Below, one piece after another: positions 32,772 to 41,851 of a stretch of DNA of 64,000 nucleotides; position 1 is the first letter of the stretch; each line of letters begins with the position of its first letter. The notes under the pieces are model-generated. The model saw nothing but the letters and a program-made list of their open reading frames with translations. It made no database searches and was not told where the DNA came from. Source of the DNA: Puniceicoccaceae bacterium (GTDB taxonomy: Bacteria; Verrucomicrobiota; Verrucomicrobiia; Opitutales; Coraliomargaritaceae); assembly GCA_018402305.1 (NCBI GenBank), contig JAGYJE010000007.1, positions 99,054-163,053 of the forward strand. Reading direction: 5' to 3'. Both the position numbers and the translations under genes were made by a program.

Positions 32772-32798
32772 AAACCGTGAAGTAATGCTTTACGGTTT
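32772..32798. promoter_or_regulatory. Inverted repeat, candidate MerR-type operator
   Basis: AAACCGTGAAG (32772-32782) and CTTTACGGTTT (32788-32798) are reverse complements at 10 of 11 positions around a 5-base spacer. It lies directly before ATG 32803 of a gene encoding a C-terminal MerR-like domain, which suggests autoregulation. An ATG also falls in the spacer (32785). Confidence 0.4.
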
Positions 32799-32802
32799 AC
32801 GC

Positions 32803-33798
32803 ATGAATTTTGACAAACTTACAAAGAAGAAAGCGCTACTCGATCAGCATCGCCCCTTGTCGCCTGAGTTCGTGCAGAACCTTGAACAATGGTTTTTGGT
32901 CGAGTTGACCTACACCAGTAACGCGATTGAGGGCAATACACTGACAAGGCGTGAAACCGCCGTCGTTGTCGAAAAAGGCCTCACCGTCAGCGGAAAATCG
33001 CTGGTAGAGCATCTGGAAGCAATCAACCATGCCGCTGCGTTGCGCGGCATTATGGAGCTTGTTGGTGGCAAAACCAGCGAACTAAGTGAGCGCACAGTGC
33101 TGGAGATACACCACACCATCCTGCGCGGGATTGATGATGGCAATGCCGGGCATTATCGATCCGTGCCGGTTCGTATTTCAGGCTCCGAAGTTATTCTGCC
33201 AAACCCGCGTAAAGTGCCCGACCTGATGGCTGAATTTATTGAGACCATAACGGCGGGAAGTGAGGTACACCCCGTTGAATTGGCCGCAGAGGCTCACTAT
33301 CAGCTTGTGACGATCCACCCATTCGTGGATGGAATGGCCGGACCGCACGCCTGCTTATGAATCTCATACTGATGCAGCACGGCTTCCCGCCTGCCTTGAT
33401 CCCGCAAGCGATCGCTTGCGCTATATCGGCTCGCTGGAAAAAGCCCAATTGGGGGAAGCAAAGAGGATTACTATAGGATTATTGCGGCGGCCGTGGATCG
33501 CTCACTGGACATTTACCTGAAGGCTTTGAGCGACCGTCCAGATGAAGTGTCTGCGGCCTCAACCGCCCAGCCACTCATGCGTATTGGTCAGTTGGCGAAG
33601 GCAACTGGAGAGAGCAACGCAACCCTGCGCTTTTGGACGAAGGAAGGCCTTCTCGAAGTTGCGGACACGACTGAGGCCAACTACCAGCTTTATGCTCCAG
33701 AGATGGCCGATAGGGTCGCTAGAATCCGTCAACTTCAAACGCAGCGTTTCACGATCAAAGAGATAAGGGCCAGGCTTGCAGAAGAAAAGAAGCGTTGA
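32803..33798 (+). pseudogene. Fic-family protein fused to a C-terminal MerR-like domain, frameshifted
   Basis: Intact form would AMPylate (or similarly modify) a target and bind DNA. First frame: NFDKLTKKKALLDQHRPLS, LTYTSNAIEGNTLTRRE (inhibitory-helix-like SxxxEGN motif), and HYRSVPVRISGS. A missing A at ~33335 breaks the catalytic motif HPFVDGNGRTAR, giving HPFVDGMAGP. Two further missing bases at ~33403 and ~33452 restore frames reading DRLRYIGSLEKAQLG and YYRIIAAAVDRSLDIYLKAL. The last ~75 codons are a MerR helix-turn-helix (MRIGQLAKATGESNATLRFW...). Flanked by clean genes, so this looks like real decay. Confidence 0.7.
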
Positions 33799-33856
33799 GC
33801 TAAAACATCACAATCACGAGCTTGCACCCCGCGACGTCGGGCCTAGTTTTCCAGCG

Positions 33857-35041
33857 ATGCACATTGCACTTGTTACAGAAACCTTCCCGCCCGAGGTCAA
33901 CGGGGTGGCCATGACGAACCAGCGGCTCGTGCGAGGGCTGATCGGGAAGGGGCACACGGTCCACCTAATCAAGCCCAAGCGCAAGGACTGCCTGCCACCG
34001 GAGGCTCCCACGCAGAGGATTCATGAGGTTTTTGGAATTCCCATTCCAAACTACGCCGGCCTGAAGCTAGGGTTGCCCCACCCCGGCGAGCTGGAGCATC
34101 TCTTTGAAAGCGAGCGCCCGGATGTCGTGCACATTGCGACGGAGGGGCCGCTCGGCTTTTCCGCGCTCTCTGCCGCCGCCAAGCTGGGCATCCCGATCAG
34201 CTCGACCTTCCACACAAACTTTCAGGACTACTGCGCCGATTACGGGGCGGCTTTCGCAGGCCGGGCCATGCTGCGCTACCTGAGCTGGTTTCACAATAAG
34301 TGTGCGCTGACGACAGTTCCGGACCCCAGCCTGATCCAGCGCCTGGAGGCCGAGGGCATTCGCAATCTGGAACTGTTGGGTCGCGGCGCGGATACCCAGC
34401 TCTTCAACCCCGAAAGACGCGACCCGAAACTCCGCAAATCCTGGGGCGCCGGCGATGGCGATCTCGTCGCGCTTTACGTCGGGCGCGCCGCCGCAGAAAA
34501 AGATATTCCTCTCAGTCTCGAGGCCTGGGCCGCCGCAAAGAAAAGCTGTCCCAACTTAAAGATGGTGGTGGTCGGCGATGGCCCCGTGCGTAAACGCCTG
34601 CAAGTGAAATGGCCCGATGTGCACTTCGCCGGTATGCGCTACGATGCCGACTTGGCCCGGCATTACGCCTCGGCGGACCTGTTTGTCTTTGGCAGCACCA
34701 GCGAAACCTTCGGTAATGTGGTGATCGAAGCCATGGCCAGCGGACTCGCCGTCCTAACCTACGATTACGCCGCCGGGCGCCAGTTTATCCGCCATGATGA
34801 AAACGGCCTGCTCGTTCCGCTTAATGATCGGACGGCTTTTATAGAACAATGCCGACAGGCCGTGACGCACGTCGACCGCATCAAAGCGCTGGGCCGTGCG
34901 GCCCGCCTGACTGTAGAAGACTATCCATGGGAAACGACGATTGCCCGCTTCGAAGCCCTCCTCCTGCAAGCCGCCAGACGTGAGCGTAATTTGGTGAAAT
35001 TTGACATTGTGGCTAATAGGACAGAAGCTATGTTTCAATAA
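33857..35041 (+). CDS. Glycosyltransferase family 4
   Basis: GT-B retaining glycosyltransferase, probably mannosyl/glucosyl transfer to lipid or envelope glycan. Start ATG 33857 (MHIALVTETFPPEVNGVAM), the standard N-terminus of the group; 394 residues. HTNFQDYCADYG, GRGADTQLFNPERR, LYVGRAAAEKDIPLSLEAW, VVVGDGPVRKRL and the donor motif STSETFGNVVIEAMASGLAV (ExFGxxxxEA) are present. Stop overlaps the start of the TPR gene (TAATG). Confidence 0.92.
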   Translation: MHIALVTETFPPEVNGVAMTNQRLVRGLIGKGHTVHLIKPKRKDCLPPEAPTQRIHEVFGIPIPNYAGLKLGLPHPGELEHLFESERPDVVHIATEGPLGFSALSAAAKLGIPISSTFHTNFQDYCADYGAAFAGRAMLRYLSWFHNKCALTTVPDPSLIQRLEAEGIRNLELLGRGADTQLFNPERRDPKLRKSWGAGDGDLVALYVGRAAAEKDIPLSLEAWAAAKKSCPNLKMVVVGDGPVRKRLQVKWPDVHFAGMRYDADLARHYASADLFVFGSTSETFGNVVIEAMASGLAVLTYDYAAGRQFIRHDENGLLVPLNDRTAFIEQCRQAVTHVDRIKALGRAARLTVEDYPWETTIARFEALLLQAARRERNLVKFDIVANRTEAMFQ

Positions 35042-36033
35042 TGGAACGCGCGCTCCCTTTACGAAAATTCCGGCTGTTGCTCATCGGCACGGCCCTCTGC
35101 GGCACGTTTTGCGCGCAGGGCCTGCAAGCGCAAGATGCAAGGGGGCCCGGGGCTTCGCTGGACACCGGAGCTTCGCTGGACACCGGAGCTTCGCTGGACA
35201 CCGGGGCACCCGTCGCCCTAAAAAAAGAAATTCCTGCCGGTCGGCCGCCGAGTGCGCCCCATTCAAAAACAGCCGAGGCGTACCAGTTGCTTGAGTCCGG
35301 AAATACGGCCGCCGCTCTGGAGAAATTTGAGTTCGCCCTTAAAGAAAACACCGCGGACCTCTCCGCGCGCCTTGGGCAGGCCATGATTTTTGCCGAGCAA
35401 CAGAGGCATACCGATGCCTTCAATGCCTTCGACACGATCGTGGATCAACATCCGCGCCATGCCTTCGCCTGGAACGGCCGCGGGCTGGCGGCTTTCAATC
35501 TGGAGAATTTTGACGAGGCGCTGCTTTCTTTTGAACAGGCGACGGCCGAGCAACCCCTCAACGGTTTTTTCTATGAGTCACTGGCTTGGACGCTGATGTG
35601 CCAGGGGCAGTTTCAAGAGGCGGCAAAGTCGGCTAAGCAGGCGACGCTGATGTATCACAGAAATAAAGAGAGCTCCGCCTATCCGCTGCTCATTGCCTAT
35701 TTTTCCTATTTGGAGACCGGTGACCTGCGGAACGCCCAGACAACCCTGCGCTACGCCGCGGAGAATAAGCCGCTCAACCAGTGGCCCTCGCCAGTGGTCG
35801 ACTACCTGCAGGGCACAATCACCCAAAACGCGCTCATCAGCTACGTAACCGATACGACTCAAGAAACCGAAGCGCACACCTACATTGGGCTAAAGCTGCG
35901 CAGTGAGGGCCAGACGGATACGGCGCGGAAGCACCTTTCCTGGGTGGCGCAGCATGGAGACCCGCGTGTCTTCGAGTACACCTTGGCACGCGTTTTAAAT
36001 TTGCGCGAAGGAGTTGCCCTCATCCACCACTAG
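35041..36033 (+). CDS. Exported TPR protein with GASLDT repeats
   Basis: Protein-interaction scaffold, probably periplasmic. 330 residues. Signal peptide in the first ~30 residues (LLLIGTALCGTFCAQGLQAQ), then three GASLDT repeats from three 18-bp tandem repeats (35149-35202), a Pro-rich linker, then about five tetratricopeptide units (~75-310) such as AEAYQLLESGNTAAALEKFE and AFAWNGRGLAAFNLENFDEA. Translationally coupled to the GT4 gene in front; 3' end overlaps the next gene's upstream region. Target unknown. Confidence 0.78.
   Translation: MERALPLRKFRLLLIGTALCGTFCAQGLQAQDARGPGASLDTGASLDTGASLDTGAPVALKKEIPAGRPPSAPHSKTAEAYQLLESGNTAAALEKFEFALKENTADLSARLGQAMIFAEQQRHTDAFNAFDTIVDQHPRHAFAWNGRGLAAFNLENFDEALLSFEQATAEQPLNGFFYESLAWTLMCQGQFQEAAKSAKQATLMYHRNKESSAYPLLIAYFSYLETGDLRNAQTTLRYAAENKPLNQWPSPVVDYLQGTITQNALISYVTDTTQETEAHTYIGLKLRSEGQTDTARKHLSWVAQHGDPRVFEYTLARVLNLREGVALIHH
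35149..35202 (+). repeat. Three 18-bp tandem repeats inside the TPR gene
   Basis: Unit GGAGCTTCGCTGGACACC, three copies, first differing by one base. Multiple of three, so gain or loss would lengthen or shorten the GASLDT linker without breaking the frame. Confidence 0.9.
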
Positions 36034-36043
36034 GTCTGACTGC

Positions 36044-37327
36044 ATGGAGCTTGGTTGCATTCGGGGCTCGCTTGTTTTATTGCCTTGGCTCGGCTGCGGG
36101 TGTGGACTCGTCGCAGCCACTGTGACGGTGGATGACCTCGCCGCCCTGCGCGACTGGACAAGTCAGGACGGGCGCACCATCGAAGCCCGGGTGCTCGAAA
36201 TCGATGCCGACGCCCGCACCGTGCGGATGGCGCGGGCCGACAACTTCCGCTTCGTGGTAGACTGGGATCGCTTCGCGTCTCATGATCAGGAACTTTTGCG
36301 TTCCACTGCCGATAATGAGGCCGCTGCAAGCAGCGCAGCCAGTGCGGGGGCCGACGCACGTGAAGGTGAACGAAGCCAGCCGCTACCCGACTCCTTTGCG
36401 CTTAAAGGTGTCCCAATGGTGAAGCAAAAGGGGAACTTCTGCGTACCCGCTTCCGCCAGTATGATCGCAGGCTTTCATGGCCTGAAAACCGATCAGGACG
36501 AGGTGGCCCGCTTGTCCTCGGCCATGTCTGAAGGTAATCAAGGCACCTATCCGGGCGATATGCTGCTCGCCATGCAGAAACTTGGTTTCAGCGGAGAAAT
36601 TGTCAATTGGCAGGAAAGTGCAGACTTCCAAGCCCGCCTCCTCCCCGAAATTCGCCGAACTTTGGTTGAGACAGGCCCCATCTACATTTCCTTTCGGCCG
36701 GGTGTGTTCGGAACGATGGGTCACGGTTGCGTGATCGTTGGTTACGACGACCGCCGGGAGGAACTACAGTTTTATAATCCCTGGGGCGAAGTCTTTACGA
36801 AGGATTACGACCGTGTTGCCATCGATGGCTATGGTGTCGCCTTCATTGACCCACCGGAGCCGGCACCGGTCGCCACGGCAAACTTTATCAAACAAGTGAA
36901 AAGCGCCCTGCCGGTTTTTAATGGTGACTTTCTCCGGTTGAGCGCCCGGTTGGCCGAATCGGGGCAGGCCAATGAGCTCATTTGGTGCAGTCGCCGGGAC
37001 GCGCGGGATGACGAACGCTTTGCCCGCGATACCGCACGCGATGATGGGCGTAAAATCCTCGAGCTCGCCTTTGAGCGCAATCCGGCGGTGCTCCTGCCAC
37101 ACAGCGAGGGAAGCCACATTAAAAAATGCTACCTTGTGACGCGACCGCCGGAAGGTGGGGCCCGCTTTCAGGTGTATACAATCGATGCAAATGGCTGGAG
37201 TGAGCCGGAGCTGAAAACGCTGGGTCGTTTAACCCGCAACTGGGCGACTCAGTTCACCGCAAGCGACGCATCCGTTAAAGTCTGGGAATTGCCCATGATC
37301 GAGTTGCATCCCGAGCCCGCCTCGTAA
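36044..37327 (+). CDS. Exported C39-like cysteine peptidase with SHD1-like N-terminal domain
   Basis: Start ATG 36044 (MELGCIRGSLVLLPWLGC) gives an N-terminal hydrophobic export signal; 427 residues. Residues ~35-90 resemble the SLA1-homology (SHD1) fold widespread in Verrucomicrobiota/Planctomycetota (DWTSQDGRTIEARVLEID ... FRFVVDWDRFASHD). Residues ~125-275 are a papain/C39-like domain with catalytic Cys in GNFCVPASASMIAGFHG, His in GTMGHGCVIVGYDD and Asn in FYNPWGEVF. The C-terminal ~150 residues are unassigned. No ABC transporter is adjacent, so it is not a bacteriocin exporter domain. Third in the GT4-TPR-peptidase-rhomboid run. Confidence 0.7.
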   Translation: MELGCIRGSLVLLPWLGCGCGLVAATVTVDDLAALRDWTSQDGRTIEARVLEIDADARTVRMARADNFRFVVDWDRFASHDQELLRSTADNEAAASSAASAGADAREGERSQPLPDSFALKGVPMVKQKGNFCVPASASMIAGFHGLKTDQDEVARLSSAMSEGNQGTYPGDMLLAMQKLGFSGEIVNWQESADFQARLLPEIRRTLVETGPIYISFRPGVFGTMGHGCVIVGYDDRREELQFYNPWGEVFTKDYDRVAIDGYGVAFIDPPEPAPVATANFIKQVKSALPVFNGDFLRLSARLAESGQANELIWCSRRDARDDERFARDTARDDGRKILELAFERNPAVLLPHSEGSHIKKCYLVTRPPEGGARFQVYTIDANGWSEPELKTLGRLTRNWATQFTASDASVKVWELPMIELHPEPAS

Positions 37328-37339
37328 AAGCTGCCCACT

Positions 37340-38146
37340 ATGAAACTTTTTGATAGCTTGGAGAAGCGCTTCGGCTTTTTGGCCGTGCCCAATGTCATCC
37401 TCATTTTGGTCATGGCACAGCTCTTTATCTATGCGGCCATTCTGGCGGGGCGCGTGGAATTCGCAGCCGTTGTGCTCGACGCTCGCGCCGTTCTAAGTGG
37501 GGAATGGTGGCGTCTGTTCACCTTTTTAATCGCGCCACCCTACCTCGCGGGTACTCTCTTTCAGGCCGTTTTCCTCGCCTTTTTCTGGTATATTATGTGG
37601 ATGATGAGCCAGGCGCTGGAGTCGGTCTGGAGTGTCTTTAAATTCAACGCATTCCTCCTGCTCGGCATCGCTTTTAGCATCGCGGGCACCCTCCTCGGCC
37701 AACTCATTTCACCCGGCGCTGTGCTTGGTTTGACCTCCTACGCCATCAGCCTAAGCATCTTCTTTGCCTTCGCCACCTATAATCCGAATATTCAGTTCCT
37801 CCTGTTTTTTGTGATTCCGGTCAAGGTCAAGTGGCTCGCCTGGTTCGCCGCCGGATTGACCGCTTTTTCCTTTCTCTTCGCCCCCACGATGGGACATCGT
37901 CTCATCATCCTCGCCCCGGTGCTCAACTACCTGATCTTTTGCCGCAGCGAACTAAGCCAATCCCTTAAAAACCGCCAGCGGCGTGCCCAGTTTGAAGCCA
38001 AGCGGCGAGCGGACGCGGCGGAGTCGCTCCACACCTGCACGGAATGCGGTGCCACCGAGCAGAGCAATCCAGAGCGGGATTTCCGCTACAAAGTAGTCGG
38101 TGGAGACGCCGTTTGCCTCTGCAACAAGTGCCGGACGCCGCACTGA
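37340..38146 (+). CDS. Rhomboid-like membrane protein with C-terminal zinc ribbon
   Basis: 268 residues. Six or so hydrophobic segments; LSGEWWRLFTFLIAPP resembles the loop-1 motif of rhomboids. The position of the GxSG nucleophile reads GLTSYAIS and no clear catalytic His follows in the last helix, so it is probably a proteolytically inactive relative. After the membrane domain come a basic stretch (KNRQRRAQFEAKRRAD) and a zinc ribbon with CTECG and CNKC pairs. Starts 12 bases after the peptidase stop. Converges with the ErpA-like gene, stops 1 base apart. Confidence 0.7.
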   Translation: MKLFDSLEKRFGFLAVPNVILILVMAQLFIYAAILAGRVEFAAVVLDARAVLSGEWWRLFTFLIAPPYLAGTLFQAVFLAFFWYIMWMMSQALESVWSVFKFNAFLLLGIAFSIAGTLLGQLISPGAVLGLTSYAISLSIFFAFATYNPNIQFLLFFVIPVKVKWLAWFAAGLTAFSFLFAPTMGHRLIILAPVLNYLIFCRSELSQSLKNRQRRAQFEAKRRADAAESLHTCTECGATEQSNPERDFRYKVVGGDAVCLCNKCRTPH

Positions 38147-38147
38147 T

Positions 38148-38465
38148 TTAATTAAACGACCGCCCGCATCCGCAGGTGCTGGAGGCATTGGGATTCCGGA
38201 TATCGAATCCCTTTCCGCTTAGACCGTCGTCAAAATCAATCTCACTGCCATCCATGGATTTCAAAGTGGCAGGGTCCACCAAGAAGCTTACGCCGTTGCT
38301 TTGAAGGACTTGATCGTCGTCCTTTTTCGCATCGAAAGACATGCCATATTCGAAGCCCGAGCATCCACCAGCTTCGACAAAAATACGAAGTAGTTGCCCT
38401 TCGGCGGCTTTTTCGTTTTCAAGGTGGCGGATTTGTGTGACTGCGCGGTCGGTTAATGTAATCAT
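38148..38465 (-). CDS. erpA: Iron-sulfur cluster insertion protein (ErpA/IscA/HesB family)
   Basis: A-type carrier delivering Fe-S clusters. Start ATG 38465 (MITLTDRAVTQIRHL) chosen; longer forms add a non-homologous leader. 105 residues. Three ligand cysteines: GGCSGFEYGM and the C-terminal SSTCGCGRSF. DPATLKSMDGSEIDFDDGL is the usual middle section. GGAGG directly abuts the ATG, unusually close for a ribosome site. Single gene between converging rhomboid-like and divergent pyrB. Confidence 0.93.
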   Translation of the reverse strand: MITLTDRAVTQIRHLENEKAAEGQLLRIFVEAGGCSGFEYGMSFDAKKDDDQVLQSNGVSFLVDPATLKSMDGSEIDFDDGLSGKGFDIRNPNASSTCGCGRSFN

Positions 38466-38639
38466 CCTCCAAAATAGAACGGTACGGGGCGAAACTGTCA
38501 AGTTGGGCCATCGGTGAAGAAGTGTTGCCTTTGGATGCGCTCGCCTTAGGAAAACGCGAACGATGCGCAATTACCCCGCTTTCTCGTTGCCCTTTCTCGG
38601 CAGGACTCCACATTTTGGCGTCGAAGCGAATCTAGACCC

Positions 38640-39608
38640 ATGAGCCAAAGCCTAAACTGGAACCGAAAAGACCTGATCGACGTCGAACCACTTGACCGTG
38701 GAGAGATCGAAACCATCTTCGCTGCCGCATCATCCTTTAAGCAGGCGATGAACGCGGATAATAAAAAGCAGCCCTACCTCGAGGGGCGCACGGTCGTTAA
38801 TCTTTTCCTCGAACCAAGCACACGCACCCGCCTGGCCTTCGAAGTTGCGGCTAACCGCCTCGGAGCCGATACCATCACGGTCACCGGAGAGGCCAGCAGC
38901 CTCACCAAAGGCGAAACACTCCGGGACACCGCCCGGAATATGGAGGCCCTCAATGCCGATATCATCGTCTTACGCCACGCCGCCTCGGGTGCCCCCAATT
39001 ACCTTAGCAAGGTGGTCGATATCCCGGTGATCAACGCCGGGGACGGCTCGCACGCCCATCCCACGCAGGCTCTTCTCGATGCCTTCACCCTGATTGAGAA
39101 ACTGGGCCCGCTGGATGGCAAAAAGATCACGATTCTCGGCGATATTCTTTTCAGTCGGGTGGCCCGATCCAACATCGCCTGCCTACAGCGGCTCGGTGCC
39201 AAGGTGACCGTGGCCGGCCCCAGCACGCTCGTGCCAAAGGGCTTCGAATCCATGGGCGTACGCGTTAGCCACCAACTGGAGGCTGCACTCGCCGAGGCCG
39301 ACGCCGTCATGCTCCTGCGCATTCAACACGAACGCCAAACCGCCACGCACTTTCCGTCGATCGGTGAATACACGAGTATGTTTGGCTTAAATAAGGCCCG
39401 CGCCAAGCTGCTCAAACCGGGCGCCATCATTATGCACCCGGGCCCCATTAACCGCGGTGTCGAAATCGACTCCGAACTGGCCGACTCCGAGCAATCCGTC
39501 ATCCTCCAGCAGGTCACTAATGGCATTGTCGTTCGTATGGCCGTCCTCCACCTTTGCTATTGCGCGCAACACGGCCGGTCCATCGAGCTGCCCGGGGCGG
39601 ATCGTTAA
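38640..39608 (+). CDS. pyrB: Aspartate carbamoyltransferase, catalytic subunit
   Basis: Joins carbamoyl phosphate and aspartate in pyrimidine synthesis. 322 residues. Carbamoyl-phosphate loop FLEPSTRTRLAFEVAANRLG, DGSHAHPTQALLDAFTL, and the aspartate-site MHPGPINRGVEIDSELAD. No regulatory subunit gene (pyrI) is present. pyrC follows 11 bases later, an operon. Confidence 0.96.
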   Translation: MSQSLNWNRKDLIDVEPLDRGEIETIFAAASSFKQAMNADNKKQPYLEGRTVVNLFLEPSTRTRLAFEVAANRLGADTITVTGEASSLTKGETLRDTARNMEALNADIIVLRHAASGAPNYLSKVVDIPVINAGDGSHAHPTQALLDAFTLIEKLGPLDGKKITILGDILFSRVARSNIACLQRLGAKVTVAGPSTLVPKGFESMGVRVSHQLEAALAEADAVMLLRIQHERQTATHFPSIGEYTSMFGLNKARAKLLKPGAIIMHPGPINRGVEIDSELADSEQSVILQQVTNGIVVRMAVLHLCYCAQHGRSIELPGADR

Positions 39609-39619
39609 TCGTACTGTTT

Positions 39620-40930
39620 ATGAGTGAACTACTTTGGATTCAAAACGGCCGGGTCATCGACCCGGCAAATGGCCGCGACGCCATCGGCGATGTTTTTGCC
39701 GTTGATGGAAAACTGGTCGATGGCGGGGTCTTCGATGCGCTGAACGATGCGCAAAAAGCCGCCGCCACGGTGGTCGACGCCAGTGGGCTGGTCGTGGCGC
39801 CGGGGCTGGTCGATATCCATGTGCACTTTCGCGATCCCGGTCAGACGCATAAGGAGGACATTGGTAGCGGCTCCCGGGCGGCTGCAGCGGGTGGTTTCAC
39901 TTCGGTCGTTTGTATGCCCAACACGAGCCCCGTCTGCGACAACGCGGGCACCATACAGCGCATTGTCGACAAGGTGGCCCGCGACGCCGTGGTGCGGGTC
40001 TACACCACCGGCTGCCTGACTATTGGGATGAACGGGGAACAGCTCGCGCCCACCGGACAGCTGAAAAAAGCCGGTGTCGTGGCCGTCACCGACGATGGCA
40101 AATGCGTCCAGAGCAATGAAATCATGCGCCGGGCCGTGGAGTACGCGAAGATGTTCGACCTGCCCATCATGGATCACTGCCAAGACGCCAGCTTGACCCA
40201 AAAAGCGGTCATGAACGAGGGCGAGTGGTCCTTGCGCTTGGGGCTGCGCGGTTGGCCAAAGGCGGCGGAAGATATTATCGTGGCACGCAATGTCATCCTC
40301 GCAGAGCTGAGCGGTGCCCATATCCACATGCAACACGTCAGCTCGGCTGCATCGGTCGACATCCTGCGCCGGGCCAAAGCGCGGGGCATCCCGGTCAGCG
40401 GGGAAGCGAGCCCCCACCATATTGAGTTCACCGACGCCTGCCTCCACGATTACGATACGGTATTTAAAATGAACCCGCCACTCCGCACCAATGCCGACCG
40501 CGAGGCACTCATTGAGGGACTGGTCGATGGGACGCTGGCCTGTATCGCGACCGACCATGCCCCCCACTCGCCGACCGAAAAAGATCAGGAGTTCGACGCC
40601 GCCCCCTTCGGTATCATTGGCCTGGAAAACTCACTGGCCAGCTCGCTGACCACGCTCTACCACGGCGGGCACCTTGGCCTAAGCGAGGTGGTGGCTCTCA
40701 TGACGCACAAGGGTGCGGAAATTTGCAAATTGAATGCCGGCACACTCAGCCCCGGGGCACCGGCGGACGTCTGTCTCTTCGACCCCGACGCCGTCTGGAC
40801 TGTCGATGCCAGTCGCTTTTTCAGCAAATCACGCAACTGCCCCTGGCATGGCAACACGCTCAAGGGCCGAGTGAAGGGCACCTTCGTTGGCGGGCGTCAG
40901 GTCTTCGACGGCGCATCGATTACGGCCTGA
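39620..40930 (+). CDS. pyrC: Dihydroorotase
   Basis: Cyclises carbamoyl aspartate. Start ATG 39620 (MSELLWIQNGRVIDPANG) rather than the longer frame overlapping pyrB; 436 residues, the class I (long) type. Metal ligands in VDIHVHFRDPGQTHKED, the GFTSVVCMPNTSP motif, HMQHVSSAASVDILRRAK, SGEASPHHIEFTD and IATDHAPHSPTEKD. All zinc ligands present, so it is an active-type enzyme rather than the inactive PyrC' partner. The CPBP gene follows 10 bases later. Confidence 0.96.
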   Translation: MSELLWIQNGRVIDPANGRDAIGDVFAVDGKLVDGGVFDALNDAQKAAATVVDASGLVVAPGLVDIHVHFRDPGQTHKEDIGSGSRAAAAGGFTSVVCMPNTSPVCDNAGTIQRIVDKVARDAVVRVYTTGCLTIGMNGEQLAPTGQLKKAGVVAVTDDGKCVQSNEIMRRAVEYAKMFDLPIMDHCQDASLTQKAVMNEGEWSLRLGLRGWPKAAEDIIVARNVILAELSGAHIHMQHVSSAASVDILRRAKARGIPVSGEASPHHIEFTDACLHDYDTVFKMNPPLRTNADREALIEGLVDGTLACIATDHAPHSPTEKDQEFDAAPFGIIGLENSLASSLTTLYHGGHLGLSEVVALMTHKGAEICKLNAGTLSPGAPADVCLFDPDAVWTVDASRFFSKSRNCPWHGNTLKGRVKGTFVGGRQVFDGASITA

Positions 40931-40940
40931 GGGAACCCCC

Positions 40941-41825
40941 ATGGAAACACAAGCCGTCGATCCACCGCTCGTCATTGCCAGCGTGCTTGTTCTCACGGTT
41001 CTGTGCGCGAGCCTGCTTCTTTGGGTGCGCCACCTGCAGTATTCCAAAGACAGCCTTGCATTGGAGCCCGGCGTCCCGGCTTGGCCAATCGGGTGGGTTA
41101 ATTTTGGGATCTTTGTCTGCACCCTGATCACCACCGTTTTCCTCATGCAGAGCTTGGCGGGCACCCTCTTTTTTGGCGCGCCCCCATCGACGGACGCGCC
41201 GCGCGAGCTCACACCATGGCTCGCCGTCGCGGCCGTTTTGCTCCTTCAACTTCCCATGCTGGCCGCTTTTTACGGTCTGCGTCGCTTCTATCCAGAGAGC
41301 TTCGCCGGGCGACTTTCAGAGACCTCGCTGGCACCTGGCCGCGCTTTCAAACTGTCTCTGGTACTCTTCATCCGCTACCTGCCGATTATTTGGTTGGCCG
41401 CCCTCGTCTGGGGCGGGCTGCTCCGGGCGCTTGAAGCCGCCGAATTACTTGACGGTGTCGAGCCGCAGGCGCTCGTCACACTCTTTCAAAAAGGCGGTGA
41501 CCCACTCGCGATTGGGCTGCTCGTTGTGTTGGCCGTCGTTCTCGCCCCGATTAGTGAAGAACTCATTTTTCGCGGCTGCCTCTACCGCTTCCTTAAGACC
41601 CAAACGACACGCCTCCCCGCCCAACTGATCAGTGGCGCGCTCTTCGCTCTGATGCATGCCAACCTCTTTTCCTTCGTCCCGCTCATGATCGTCGGCGTGC
41701 TCCTCGCCCGGGTCTATGAGCGCAGCGGTCATCTCCTTGTGCCGATTTGGTTTCATGCTTTCTTCAACGGCTTCAGCCTCCTTATGCTCTACGTCACAAG
41801 TCTGTCCGAATTTGTCCCTCAGTAG
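40941..41825 (+). CDS. CPBP-family intramembrane metalloprotease
   Basis: CAAX-protease/bacteriocin-processing family of membrane enzymes; bacterial substrates usually unknown. ATG 40941, 294 residues. Several membrane segments; conserved motif 1 in ISEELIFRGCLYRFLK (EExxxR), motif 2 in ALMHANLFSF and motif 3 in WFHAFFNGFSLL. Last gene in the pyrB-pyrC run, though no functional link to pyrimidines is known. Confidence 0.88.
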   Translation: METQAVDPPLVIASVLVLTVLCASLLLWVRHLQYSKDSLALEPGVPAWPIGWVNFGIFVCTLITTVFLMQSLAGTLFFGAPPSTDAPRELTPWLAVAAVLLLQLPMLAAFYGLRRFYPESFAGRLSETSLAPGRAFKLSLVLFIRYLPIIWLAALVWGGLLRALEAAELLDGVEPQALVTLFQKGGDPLAIGLLVVLAVVLAPISEELIFRGCLYRFLKTQTTRLPAQLISGALFALMHANLFSFVPLMIVGVLLARVYERSGHLLVPIWFHAFFNGFSLLMLYVTSLSEFVPQ

Positions 41826-41851
41826 ACTAGACCACAACGCTATCAATTTTT

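Noticed and set aside
39629..40567. 312-codon minus-strand ORF
   Set aside because: Antisense shadow of pyrC, which has all dihydroorotase motifs.
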